Shown in pieces: positions 44,523 to 53,284 of a stretch of DNA of 64,000 bases (the stretch's first letter is position 1; every line of letters begins with the position of its first letter). The translations under genes and the position numbers were made by a program. This DNA comes from JAEUOS01 sp965279115 (GTDB lineage: Bacteria; Pseudomonadota; Gammaproteobacteria; Burkholderiales; JAEUOS01): contig OZ257137.1 of the NCBI GenBank assembly GCA_965279115.1, positions 1-64,000 of the forward strand, in the 5' to 3' direction. A model generated the notes under the pieces. It was not told where the DNA came from. It searched no databases and saw only the letters and a list, made by a program, of their open reading frames with translations.

Positions 44523-44807
44523 ATGCAGCCCCTTAGCCACCAGCCCGGTTTCCACTGCCCCGTGTGCGGCTCGGAGGGGTATGTGTACGTCACGACCGAA
44601 CGTCCCGACGGCAGCAAACGCGCGACCTCGCTGTTCCAGTGTTGCGGCTGCTCCACCGCCTTCACCGACCCTGAAAAATTCACCGCGCGGAAGCGCCTGG
44701 TGCTGCAGCGATCAGGAATGTCGGAGGTGTGGACCCTTGTGCCGTCCCCGGATCAGGTCGAGCAAAGCGCGAGCACCAAGGGGCCCGATCGCAAGGTGCG
44801 AAAATAG
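44523..44807 (+). CDS. Small zinc-ribbon protein, predicted SOS-regulated
   Basis: A 94-aa protein with C12-x2-C15 (HCPVCGSEG) and C40-x2-C43 (QCCGCSTAF), a four-cysteine zinc ribbon enclosing a beta-hairpin-like stretch (GYVYVTTERPDGSKRA). The remainder is basic (FTARKRLVLQRSG). Small basic zinc-ribbon proteins commonly bind nucleic acid or partner proteins. The consensus LexA box directly upstream makes a role in the DNA-damage response likely. No recognised family member is assigned. Confidence 0.7.
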   Translation: MQPLSHQPGFHCPVCGSEGYVYVTTERPDGSKRATSLFQCCGCSTAFTDPEKFTARKRLVLQRSGMSEVWTLVPSPDQVEQSASTKGPDRKVRK

Positions 44808-44895
44808 GCGTAGCCGCGCCAGCGTTTCCAATCGCGGCATCCCCTTCAACGCCCGGGTCCATCCCGTGCGTGTATGGCCCACCTCCAGGACTTTC

Positions 44896-45402
44896 ATGAC
44901 CATTTCCATGTACCAGGCCAGCGTGCCGCGCTTTGTCAACATCCTCGGCAACCTGTCCGGCATCCTCGACAAGGCGCAAGCCCATGTCGATGCCAAAAAG
45001 ATCGATCCCACCGTACTTACCGGCTACCGGCTCTTCCCCGACATGCTGCCGATGACCACCCAGGTGCAAATCGCCTGCGACACCGCCAAGGGCGTGGTGG
45101 CGCGTCTTGCCGGCGTGGAAATTCCGGCCTATGAGGACAATGAAAAGACGCTCGCCGACCTGAAGGCACGCGTCGCCCGGACCATCGCCTTCATCCAGAC
45201 CATGACACCGGCCCAGATCGATGGTACCGAAGACAAGGAAATCATCACCAAACGCGGTGACAAGGAAACCCGCTACACCGGCATGCAATTCCTGCTGGGC
45301 CATGCGGTGCCGAATTTCTATTTTCACGTGACCACGACTTACAACATCCTGCGCCACAACGGCGTGGAAATCGGCAAGCGCGACTTTCTCGGCAAACCCT
45401 AG
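44896..45402 (+). CDS. DUF1993-family protein
   Basis: A 168-aa protein covering the whole DUF1993 domain: SMYQASVPRFVNILGNLSGI, GYRLFPDMLPMTTQVQIACD and LLGHAVPNFYFHVTTTYNIL. The fold is a DinB-like four-helix bundle with His residues that may bind metal. Function unknown; cytoplasmic. The ATG has AGGA upstream. Confidence 0.9.
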   Translation: MTISMYQASVPRFVNILGNLSGILDKAQAHVDAKKIDPTVLTGYRLFPDMLPMTTQVQIACDTAKGVVARLAGVEIPAYEDNEKTLADLKARVARTIAFIQTMTPAQIDGTEDKEIITKRGDKETRYTGMQFLLGHAVPNFYFHVTTTYNILRHNGVEIGKRDFLGKP

Positions 45403-45451
45403 TGCCTGGTCATGCCGGGCGACCGGCAGCACGGCCGTCGATGAAAACCGG

Positions 45452-46003
45452 CTACGGCACGCTCTTCGCGCCGCGCTGGGGCGTGTCGCTGTACATCACA
45501 CGGCCGTCCGGCAGCACAGTCCGATAGATCGCCGGGCGCTGCGGACCAGCCACGACGGTGCGCACTTCGGGCGCCGCGGCGGCGACCTTCCCAACCTGTC
45601 CTTCGTCGAACCATGTTTCGGCGGGTGTCGCGGCACACTTTCCGAGCTTGGCGCAGGTTTCGTAGGCGTTCCTGATGGCGGTGTCGCGATCGGCGCTGGC
45701 GCCGTATCCCACGGCGCCGTTGTCGGCCCTGGACGCGGCCCAGTAGGCCGGCCCGTTCGCGCTGCCTACGATAGCGCAGCGTCCGTGGCCGAACTTCTTC
45801 TGGCCGGCCTCGCAACTGGCCATCGCTGCCTTTTCGGCGGCCTGCACGCTGGCTTCATTGCCGGCCCAGTAATTGCGACGGCCGCCTCCGGCTTCAAAGG
45901 CAAAAGCCACCGCACCCGCCGCCGTGGCGCTGCCTGCCCACAGGCCGACCACCAGGGCTTCGCAAGCCAGCGCCGCGCACGCGGCAAGTTTCCATACCTT
46001 CAT
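45452..46003 (-). CDS. Exported DUF4189-domain protein with DUF4124-like tail
   Basis: A 183-aa protein with a signal peptide (VWKLAACAALACEALVVG) cleaved near ATAAG. The body carries the DUF4189 pattern: FAFEAGGGRRNYWAGN, EKAAMASCEAGQKKF, AYWAASRADNGAVGYGASAD, with Cys spaced for disulfides. The end RTVLPDGRVMYSDTPQRGAK is DUF4124-like. The second of two ATG codons fits the GAGGGG site better. A periplasmic protein of unknown function. Confidence 0.78.
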   Translation of the reverse strand: MKVWKLAACAALACEALVVGLWAGSATAAGAVAFAFEAGGGRRNYWAGNEASVQAAEKAAMASCEAGQKKFGHGRCAIVGSANGPAYWAASRADNGAVGYGASADRDTAIRNAYETCAKLGKCAATPAETWFDEGQVGKVAAAAPEVRTVVAGPQRPAIYRTVLPDGRVMYSDTPQRGAKSVP

Positions 46004-46110
46004 CATCGCCCCTCAAGTCCAGTCACTGCACGCCGGAACTTCGTCTTTCAGACGTATCGGCAGGGGGCGGCATTTCTTGAGTGATCAACGCAGGGGCGCG
46101 TCCAACGGGA

Positions 46111-47829
46111 CTAAGCGGCCAGTCTTCCCTTGATGACCGCGCCGGCGAAATCGCCGGTGGGTTGACCTTGCTCGAGCGTGAGCACGCCGTTGACGATGGT
46201 GGCGCGGATGCCCTCGGCCTTTTGCACCAGGCGCCGCGCCCCGCCCGGCAGGTCGGACTCCACCGTCGGCAGGCAGGGCCGCACGCGGCCTTCCTCGAAC
46301 AGCAGAAGGTCGGCCTTCCAGCCCTGCTTCACCAACCCGCGATCGGCCAGTTCGAACGCCGCGGCGTTGTCGTAAGAAAGCTTCTTCACCGCAGCCTCCA
46401 GCGTGAAGGCGCCGCGCTTGTCCACCCAGTAGTGCAGGAAATGCGTCTGCAGGGAGGAGCCCATCTCCTGGCACACATGGGCGCCGGAATCCGAGAACGT
46501 CGCCAGCGTACCGGCCTCGCTGAGCATGCCCAGCACGTCGTCCTTGCCTTCGTTGACCACCGGTTGCTGGAAGATCTGGTCTTCATTGGCCAGCGACAGG
46601 TCGATCATCACTTCCACCGGATGCTTGCCCTGGGCGCGCGCGAGTTCTTCCACCGAAGGGTCGTCCCAATCCACACCGGCGAGCGCGAAGATGTTGTTGT
46701 AGTCCGGCTTGCGCGGGTCCGTGGTGGCGGCGCCGCCCCCCTGCATCCGGTTGTCCTTCGGGCGCATGGCGGCTTCGGCGGCGATGAGTTCGCGGCGCAC
46801 CGCCGGGTCGCGCAGGCGCAGTTTCTGCTCGGCCAGCGGCAACGTGCGCACCGCCTTCCATGCCGGCAGCACGTCGAACGGCAGGTAGGACTTGAGCGAG
46901 AAAATGGCGTTGATCGGCCGCGTCGTGCCCTGGCCGAACATGCGTCCACCTGCCGCATTGACCTCGCGCACCACCTGCGCCTGGGCTTGCCACGTGGCCG
47001 GATCCTCGCCCTGGCGGGTGGAGATCAGCCCGAACATCACGGGCCGCTTGTAGTGCAGCGCGAAATGCCGCATGCGTTCCATGAAGGCGGCGTTCTCGGT
47101 GCGATTGAGCACGTCCGGGCCGGCCTGGAATATCCCCGCGCCCAGTTCCGCCATCGCAGCGACCATGGCTTCGATTTCGTCCCAGCCGGCGATCCGGCTT
47201 GCCACCGGCGTGCCCTCCGGGGTCAGGTGGGTGTGCGTGCGCGAGGTCGAGAAACCCATCGCGCCGGCCTTCAGCGCATCCTGCACCAGCGCCGCCATCT
47301 GCGCGATTTCGTGCGGGGTGGCGCGGTCGGTCAGCGCGCGTTTTCCCATCACGTACATGCGCACCGCACTGTGGCCGATGTACATGGCGTGGTTCAAGGC
47401 CTTGGGCCGCCGCTCTACCGCTGCCAGGTATTCGCCGAAGGACTCCCAGGTCCAGTCGATGCCGGCGGCCATCGCGTCGCTGGAGATGTCTTCCACATAG
47501 GAAAGGCTGTTGGCCACCCACTGGCGGTCGGCCGGGCGGCACGGCGCGAGGGTAAAGCCGCAATTGCTCATCACCACCGAGGTCACGCCGTGATAGCAGG
47601 AGCAACTGCCGATCGGGTCCCACATCACCTGCGCATCCATGTGGGTGTGGCCGTCCACGAACCCGGGCGAGACGATCAGCCCGTCCGCATCGATGGTGCG
47701 GCGCGCCGCATCGCTGATGCGGCCGATGTCGGTGATGCGACCGTCCTTGACACCCACGTCGGCCACGTAGCGCTTGCCGCCCGAACCGTCAATGACCGTA
47801 CCGCCGCGGATCAACAGATCCAGTGCCAT
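46111..47829 (-). CDS. N-acyl-D-amino-acid deacylase-family amidohydrolase
   Basis: A 572-aa metal-dependent hydrolase. The N-terminal beta-domain DLLIRGGTVIDGSGGKRYVA leads to the metal motif PGFVDGHTHMDAQVMWDPIG. It then has VVMSNCGFTLAPCRP (bridging Cys of D-aminoacylases), GFSTSRTHTH, and SDSGAHVCQEMG with the conserved Asp. Members release free D-amino acids from N-acyl-D-amino acids or act on similar amides and imides. It is followed by 59 bp from the acyl-CoA synthetase gene upstream on the same strand, so the acyl part could be activated to CoA. Confidence 0.9.
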   Translation of the reverse strand: MALDLLIRGGTVIDGSGGKRYVADVGVKDGRITDIGRISDAARRTIDADGLIVSPGFVDGHTHMDAQVMWDPIGSCSCYHGVTSVVMSNCGFTLAPCRPADRQWVANSLSYVEDISSDAMAAGIDWTWESFGEYLAAVERRPKALNHAMYIGHSAVRMYVMGKRALTDRATPHEIAQMAALVQDALKAGAMGFSTSRTHTHLTPEGTPVASRIAGWDEIEAMVAAMAELGAGIFQAGPDVLNRTENAAFMERMRHFALHYKRPVMFGLISTRQGEDPATWQAQAQVVREVNAAGGRMFGQGTTRPINAIFSLKSYLPFDVLPAWKAVRTLPLAEQKLRLRDPAVRRELIAAEAAMRPKDNRMQGGGAATTDPRKPDYNNIFALAGVDWDDPSVEELARAQGKHPVEVMIDLSLANEDQIFQQPVVNEGKDDVLGMLSEAGTLATFSDSGAHVCQEMGSSLQTHFLHYWVDKRGAFTLEAAVKKLSYDNAAAFELADRGLVKQGWKADLLLFEEGRVRPCLPTVESDLPGGARRLVQKAEGIRATIVNGVLTLEQGQPTGDFAGAVIKGRLAA

Positions 47830-47888
47830 GTTCTTCCCCCTTGTCGAGTTATGCCCGCTTGTTTTCCGGCTTTTCGGCAGGATACATG

Positions 47889-49484
47889 TCAGCTCGCCGC
47901 GCCGGTTGCCAGCATCCGGCGCAGCTCGGCCTTGGCGATCTTCTCCAGGGTCGAGCGCGGCAATTCGGCCACCAGCCGCACTTCCGCCGGCCGTTTGAAA
48001 TCCGCCAGTTGCGCCGCACAGGCCGCCGCCACTTTTTCGGCAAGGTCCGGCGCCGCGCCTGCCGCCGGCAACACAAATGCAACCGGCACTTCGTCGAGCA
48101 TGGGGTGCTTTTGGGCCACCACGGCGCATTCATGCACGCCCGGAACGACCAGGATCACGCGCTCGATCTCGGAGGCGGCAACGTTCTCGCCGCCCACCTT
48201 GAGCATGTCCTTGTCGCGGTCGCCGAACTGGATCGAACCATCCTCGAGCAGGTTGACGCGGTCCCCGGTGCGAAACCAGCCGCCGGCGTCGAAGGCCTCG
48301 CGCGTGGCTGCGGCATTGCCGAGGTACTCCTGGAACATCGAAAGGCCGCGCACGCCGCGGATGAACAGGTGGCCGGTGCCGCCCGGCGCAACGGCGCGCG
48401 CCTCGGACACCGGCAGCGTGTCGTCCTCGATGACGGCGATCTCGTACTCGGGCGCCGGCCGGCCGATCGATAGTGGCGTATTCGGCAAGTGCAGGCTGCC
48501 CACAATGCCGTGCGTGATGGTCTCGGTCATGCCCCACCAGCCCAGCGTGGGCACACCGAAATGCGCGTCAGTGGGCGGTGCGCAAACCGCCGAGCCCCAC
48601 CAGCGGTAATGATGGGTGACCGGCCTTTCCTGGGACATCAGCGCCTTGACGCAAAACGGGATCAGCGAGGTCCAGGTGCAGCGGTGCTTGAGCGATGCCT
48701 GCCAGAAGCGGCTGGCCGAAAAGCGTGGCTGGATCACGCAGGTGGCGCCGACCCACAGGCTGGCCAGCACCGAATAGGCCTGTGCGTTGGTATGGAACAG
48801 CGGAAGGTAGACCAGGTGCACGTCTTCTGCGCGCAGGTCTTCATGCGCCGCGTTGATGCGCGCGCCCCACAGGGCATTGGCATGGGTCCACAGCACCGCC
48901 TTCGGCCGCGAAGTGGTTCCGGAGGTGTATTGCACGCTGCACGGCGCCAGCGGGTCGGGCGCGCGCCGCGGCGGCGCCTCGCCATCGAGCGCCTCGAAGC
49001 GGGTGGCAGGCTCCGGCACGCGGGCAGGCGCCTCGCCGCTGTCATGGGAAGTCACCACCAGCCAGCGCAAGGCGCGGCAGCTGGCGGCAACGCGCTCGGC
49101 GAAACGTGGTTGGGTGATGCCGCCGACGGCGCCGCAGTGGTCGGCGTAGTAGGCAAGCTCGTCATCCGAGGCACGTGCATTGGTGGTGACCGCCACAGCG
49201 CCGATCCACGCGCAGGCATACCAGGCCAGCAGTGTTTCCGGGCAGTTCTCGAGGTGGATCAGCACCCGGTCACCGGCACGCACCCCCCGTTGCATCAGGC
49301 CGCCGGCGATGCGGCAAACGCGCTGGTGGAACTGCCCGTAGGTGATGGTCGCACCGACGCCTTCGAACGGCTCCCAGATGATGAACGGATGGTCACGCCT
49401 GCTTTGCGCGCGCGCGGCCAGAAGCCACGGCACATCCATGCCGGTGAATGGATGCAGGACGGTGGATGTCAGGATGGCGGTCAT
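47889..49484 (-). CDS. AMP-binding acyl-CoA synthetase/ligase
   Basis: A 531-aa adenylate-forming enzyme: P-loop YTSGTTSRPKAVLWTH (A3), WWGMTETITH (A5), GWFRTGDRVNLLEDGSIQFG (A7) and RDKDMLKVGGENVAASEIE (A8), with a C-terminal lid region LPRSTLEKIAKAELRR containing the catalytic Lys. It forms acyl-AMP and then acyl-CoA. It lies upstream of the deacylase-like gene on the same strand. An alternative TTG start lies 6 bp upstream of the ATG used. Confidence 0.93.
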   Translation of the reverse strand: MTAILTSTVLHPFTGMDVPWLLAARAQSRRDHPFIIWEPFEGVGATITYGQFHQRVCRIAGGLMQRGVRAGDRVLIHLENCPETLLAWYACAWIGAVAVTTNARASDDELAYYADHCGAVGGITQPRFAERVAASCRALRWLVVTSHDSGEAPARVPEPATRFEALDGEAPPRRAPDPLAPCSVQYTSGTTSRPKAVLWTHANALWGARINAAHEDLRAEDVHLVYLPLFHTNAQAYSVLASLWVGATCVIQPRFSASRFWQASLKHRCTWTSLIPFCVKALMSQERPVTHHYRWWGSAVCAPPTDAHFGVPTLGWWGMTETITHGIVGSLHLPNTPLSIGRPAPEYEIAVIEDDTLPVSEARAVAPGGTGHLFIRGVRGLSMFQEYLGNAAATREAFDAGGWFRTGDRVNLLEDGSIQFGDRDKDMLKVGGENVAASEIERVILVVPGVHECAVVAQKHPMLDEVPVAFVLPAAGAAPDLAEKVAAACAAQLADFKRPAEVRLVAELPRSTLEKIAKAELRRMLATGAAS

Positions 49485-49658
49485 GTTCAAAAGGCTTTTG
49501 GTGGACCCAACCTCAGGCTATCACGCGAGGTGTGTCACCGTGCGTCCCGTCGCCCGCGAACTCCTGCCCGGGTCCGCTGCGCCATAATCGCGACCCGCAC
49601 AGAAGATCACCGCCGGCCGGCAGGAATGCACCTGCGACGACCGATACCAGGAATCGGA

Positions 49659-49997
49659 ATGAACGACATACCCAATTGTCCCAAGTGCAACTCCGCGCTG
49701 GCCTATGAAGACGGCGAACTGTTCATCTGCCCGGAATGTGCCCATGAATGGCCCAGGGTGGCGGCCGAAGCCGCAGATGCAAAGCGTGTCGTACGCGACG
49801 CCAACGGAAACATGTTGCTGGACGGCGACACCGTCATCATGGTCAAGGACCTCAAGGTCAAGGGGTCGTCCACCATGCTCAAGATAGGCACCAAGGTCAA
49901 GAACATCCGCCTGGTGGAAGGCGACCACGACATCGACTGCAGGATAGAAGGCTTCGGCGCGATGGGCCTGAAATCCGAATTCGTCAGGAAAGCCTGA
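49659..49997 (+). CDS. yjdM: YjdM/PhnA-family zinc-ribbon protein
   Basis: A 112-aa protein. The N-terminal zinc ribbon has C7-x2-C10 (CPKCNSAL) and C24-x2-C27 (CPECAHEW). It is followed by the conserved PhnA/YjdM C-terminal barrel: VRDANGNMLLDGDTVIMVKD, LKVKGSSTMLKIGTKVKNIR and CRIEGFGAMGLKSEFVRK. The family was named for proximity to phosphonate genes, but the function is unclear. No phosphonate gene is nearby here. Confidence 0.95.
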   Translation: MNDIPNCPKCNSALAYEDGELFICPECAHEWPRVAAEAADAKRVVRDANGNMLLDGDTVIMVKDLKVKGSSTMLKIGTKVKNIRLVEGDHDIDCRIEGFGAMGLKSEFVRKA

Positions 49998-50016
49998 CCG
50001 CCGGGTCAGCCCGCAT

Positions 50017-52206
50017 CTATCGCTGCAGCGCAGCCACAAGGGTGTTGGAAAACTCCAGGCGCTCCGACATGGTGCGAACCACCATGGCATGGAAGCGCGC
50101 GACGATCTCCGGATGGGTACGTTCGAGCTTGTCGAGCGCGGCCGCGCTGAGTCCGTAGACCACGCTCTCGGCCAGCACCACCACGTTGGCGCTACGCTTG
50201 CCGGCGCGGTACAGGCCCATCTCGCCCAGCAACGTGCGCGCACCGAGCGAGCGCAGGCGCCGCACGCCCCCTTCAGGCAGCGCGAGTTCGATGGCCACAT
50301 TGCCGCTTTCGATGAAGTACATCACGTCGGCCGGCTCTCCCTGGCGGCATAGCACGGTGCCGGGGGGCGGCGCCAGGCGGTCCATCACCGCCATGAGTTT
50401 GTCGCTCGCGTCCCCGATCTCGGCCTTGAGCCAGTCCCGGATCGCGCTGCCGGAAGGCGCCGCAGCCGCCCCGTGGCTGCGAATGATCTCGCCCTCGCAA
50501 TACTCGACCCCGCCATCCAGGTCGGCGAAATGCAGGATGCCGCGCAGGTCAGCGTCGCCTCCCTGCTCCCATTTCGCACGCTCGGCGCTACCCATACCGG
50601 TAATAACCAGGCGCGCCCCGCATTTTTTCGCCGCGAAGGCGATCTTCTTGAAGCTGCTGATCGCCGAAGCGTCCACGCCATGAACCAGCTTCATGTCGAA
50701 CACCACCAGTCGCGCCATTCCGGTCGCGCCCGGAAAAGCCGCCTGCAGCACCGAGCGATAGAGCCGGTCGGCCATGCCGAAGAAGATGAACCCTTGCAGC
50801 ACGAACACCCGCAGTTCGTCGCCATGTTGCGCGAGCACCGCCTTATCCGCGGCGGAACGCTCGTGACTGCTGCGGTATTCCTTGCCGGACAGCGCGTACT
50901 TGATCACGCGAAGCTTGCTGTAGCTCACCGCAAAGAGAACGCAACCCGCCACGATGCCCAGCGCAAGCCCATGGCCGAATCCGAACACCACGGTCACGGC
51001 GAAGATCAGCAGGAGCGTCAGGTACTCGGCCTTCGGCAGCTGCAGCCGGCTCTGCACCGCCCAGCGCAGCAGGATGTTGATACCGAAAAACACCAGGACG
51101 CCACCCAGCAGGGCGCGCGGCAGGTAGCCGATCAGCCCAATGCCGGCCCAGGCCAGGAAAAAGGCCATCAAGGCGAAGGCGACGCCGCTGGCACGCGTGG
51201 TTCCGCCCAGGCGCTGGTTCATCAGCGTGCGGCTCAGTGACAGGTAGCCGAGCAGGCCGCCAACCAGGGGCGCCAGCATGTTCGCGCTTCCCTGCAGCAT
51301 GAGTTCACGGTCCATGTCCGCATCGATGCGCGACTCCACTTCCAGCCCTGTGGCATTGATGAGGATGGTGAGCATGGTGATCAGCACCAGCGTTCCGACT
51401 TCGCCCGGATTGCGCAGGAGGAAAGACCAGTCGATCCGGCCGATTTCCTGGAAGGACCATGGCCACCACGGCGTGGTATCCGCAGGCATGCCGAACAGCC
51501 AGCCCTCGGCACGGGCCTGCTCGAGCGGCACACCCGCGAGCCACAGCACCAGATGGAACAGGACGATGCCGGCGGCGAGAAGGACGGGCAGCGCCAGGCC
51601 GTGACGAAAGCGCCGCAGCAGCAGGATCAGGACGGCAGTCCAGGCGGCACCGGCCGCCATTTGCCACATGAGGGAAGTTTGCAGGATTCCCGCGAGCGAC
51701 AGTTCCGCAAGCGGTCTGTCCGCCATCACCCGCGCCGCGCCGGTGATCGTCAGGGCGCCGGTGGCCGCGAGCAGGCCGCCCACCACCGGAAAGGGAATGA
51801 AGCGGATCCAGCGCCCGGCGCGCAGCTTGCCGAGAATCGCCAGGCACAGGCCGGTGACCAGCGTGGTGGCAGCGAGCAGGTACAGGACGGTGATGACGGC
51901 GTTCGTCGAGGCGCCGCCCCTCGCCGCATCCGCGGCGATCGCCGCGGCCATGGTCGCCATCACCGCGCTGGCATTGCCGTCCGAGGCGGACACCGCGAAA
52001 CGGAACACGCTCAACAGCGCCACCACCAGTGCGGTCGCGCCGGTGCCGATCAGCAAGGCGCCGATGCCCTGGGACAGTCCCGCGGACAGGCTGCCCGAGA
52101 AGATCATTGCCGCGAAACTGAGGCTGTAAACCAGCGAAATCAGTGAAGTGACTGCCCCGCTGGTGATGTCGCGGGAAAACTGGTGCAGCGCAATGCCCGA
52201 TCCCAT
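50017..52206 (-). CDS. SulP-family anion transporter with STAS and cyclic-nucleotide-binding domains
   Basis: A 729-aa multidomain membrane protein. Residues about 1-430 form a SulP transmembrane core with 10-12 helices. About 455-560 is a STAS domain (LRVFVLQGFIFFGMADRLYR, VVFDMKLVHGVDASAISSFK). About 600-720 is a cNMP-binding domain (GTVLCRQGEPADVMYFIESG, RTLLGEMGLYRAGKRSANVV). SulP proteins carry sulfate, bicarbonate or dicarboxylates. The extra nucleotide domain implies allosteric control, although the residues needed for cAMP binding are not all clear. No operon partners. Confidence 0.9.
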   Translation of the reverse strand: MGSGIALHQFSRDITSGAVTSLISLVYSLSFAAMIFSGSLSAGLSQGIGALLIGTGATALVVALLSVFRFAVSASDGNASAVMATMAAAIAADAARGGASTNAVITVLYLLAATTLVTGLCLAILGKLRAGRWIRFIPFPVVGGLLAATGALTITGAARVMADRPLAELSLAGILQTSLMWQMAAGAAWTAVLILLLRRFRHGLALPVLLAAGIVLFHLVLWLAGVPLEQARAEGWLFGMPADTTPWWPWSFQEIGRIDWSFLLRNPGEVGTLVLITMLTILINATGLEVESRIDADMDRELMLQGSANMLAPLVGGLLGYLSLSRTLMNQRLGGTTRASGVAFALMAFFLAWAGIGLIGYLPRALLGGVLVFFGINILLRWAVQSRLQLPKAEYLTLLLIFAVTVVFGFGHGLALGIVAGCVLFAVSYSKLRVIKYALSGKEYRSSHERSAADKAVLAQHGDELRVFVLQGFIFFGMADRLYRSVLQAAFPGATGMARLVVFDMKLVHGVDASAISSFKKIAFAAKKCGARLVITGMGSAERAKWEQGGDADLRGILHFADLDGGVEYCEGEIIRSHGAAAAPSGSAIRDWLKAEIGDASDKLMAVMDRLAPPPGTVLCRQGEPADVMYFIESGNVAIELALPEGGVRRLRSLGARTLLGEMGLYRAGKRSANVVVLAESVVYGLSAAALDKLERTHPEIVARFHAMVVRTMSERLEFSNTLVAALQR

Positions 52207-52317
52207 GTAACCCTTATGTGATCAATTGAAGGGGATTGCCTCGGCACGCGGGCAGGCGACCGGGCGGTGTACCCGGCACTGCGGGGCGACAGGAGCCGTG
52301 GCGGTTTGCGGCGCCTG

Positions 52318-53121
52318 TCAGCCGTCCCGCAATATCAGGGAGTTGCCGACCAGGCGCCCCCGGTATTGCTTGCCGCCGGCGGCAATTTCGATGTCCTCGC
52401 CGCGCACCCGCCCCTTGATTTCCAGCGTGCTGGCGCCGGTCTTGAGCGTGCCGGTGAGCATCTGGTATTCCTGCTTGAGCGTCACCTCGCCCTGCGGCAC
52501 GGTGTAGGTACCGGCTACGCGCTGCGGCACCACCCAGTAGAGCACCGTGCAATAGGAATTTTCGCAACCGGGATTGCCCTGCAGGCTCACCCTTTCGTCC
52601 GGCTCCCAGTCGCCCATGGTGAAGGTGTTGGACACCACCCGGATGCCGGGCTTGAGCGACAGCAGCTTGGGCCGCAGCTTCAGGTTGATGTCGGTAAGCA
52701 GGAACATGGTGATCACGGTCGCCTCGGCGAAGCTGGTCTCGAAGAGGTCGGCCTTGACGAAGCTGGCGCGATTGGCGACCCCGGCCTTCTCGGCGTTGCG
52801 TTTGGCAAACTCCACCATGTCGGGGTTGTATTCGATGCCCATGGCACGGGCGCCGAGCCGGGCCGCGGTGATGACGGTGCGGCCGTCGCCGGAGCCGAGA
52901 TCCATGACCACATCGGACGGGCCGACGCGCGCGAGTTCCATCATCTTGTCCACAGCGATCTGCGGGGTCGGCAGCCAGATCACGTCCTTGCCCTGCTGGC
53001 CGGGACGCGGTTCGAACGGCGCGGGCGGGGCAGCGGCCGCGGGCGGGTTCTGCGCGTGGGCCAGCCCGGTCAGGGTGGCGAACAGGACAACTGCGACTCG
53101 GTGCATTGCAAATGCGGACAT
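52318..53121 (-). CDS. Exported SAM-methyltransferase-like protein, paralog 1
   Basis: A 267-aa protein with a Sec-type signal (MHRVAVVLFATLTGLAHA, cleavage near AHAQ), a Pro/Ala linker and then a class I methyltransferase core: DVVMDLGSGDGRTVITAA (motif I), GARAMGIEYNPDMVEFAKRN (motif II), FVKADLFETSFAEATVITMF and LLSLKPGIRVVSNTFTMGDW. A C-terminal beta-rich extension of about 70 residues follows (VAGTYTVPQGEVTLKQEYQM). SAM is not normally found in the periplasm, so either the signal is an anchor or the fold is used otherwise. It is a close paralog of the gene at 54305. Confidence 0.85.
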   Translation of the reverse strand: MSAFAMHRVAVVLFATLTGLAHAQNPPAAAAPPAPFEPRPGQQGKDVIWLPTPQIAVDKMMELARVGPSDVVMDLGSGDGRTVITAARLGARAMGIEYNPDMVEFAKRNAEKAGVANRASFVKADLFETSFAEATVITMFLLTDINLKLRPKLLSLKPGIRVVSNTFTMGDWEPDERVSLQGNPGCENSYCTVLYWVVPQRVAGTYTVPQGEVTLKQEYQMLTGTLKTGASTLEIKGRVRGEDIEIAAGGKQYRGRLVGNSLILRDG

Positions 53122-53284
53122 CGATGGGCTCCTCGGGACATCGGTAAATGGATTCCCGGATTATGCAGGATGCCGTCTCGCGCCGCGTTGCACCATCAAG
53201 GTTTGGTGTACGCTCGCCCGCAGCGCGGCAAAAAGACATGCCCGACAAGGCCACCGCGCCGCACCACAAGACAAGGAGGAGACC

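Noticed and set aside
46081..48609. 842-residue plus-strand open frame
   Set aside because: Antisense shadow of the deacylase-like and acyl-CoA synthetase genes, which carry all family motifs on the other strand.
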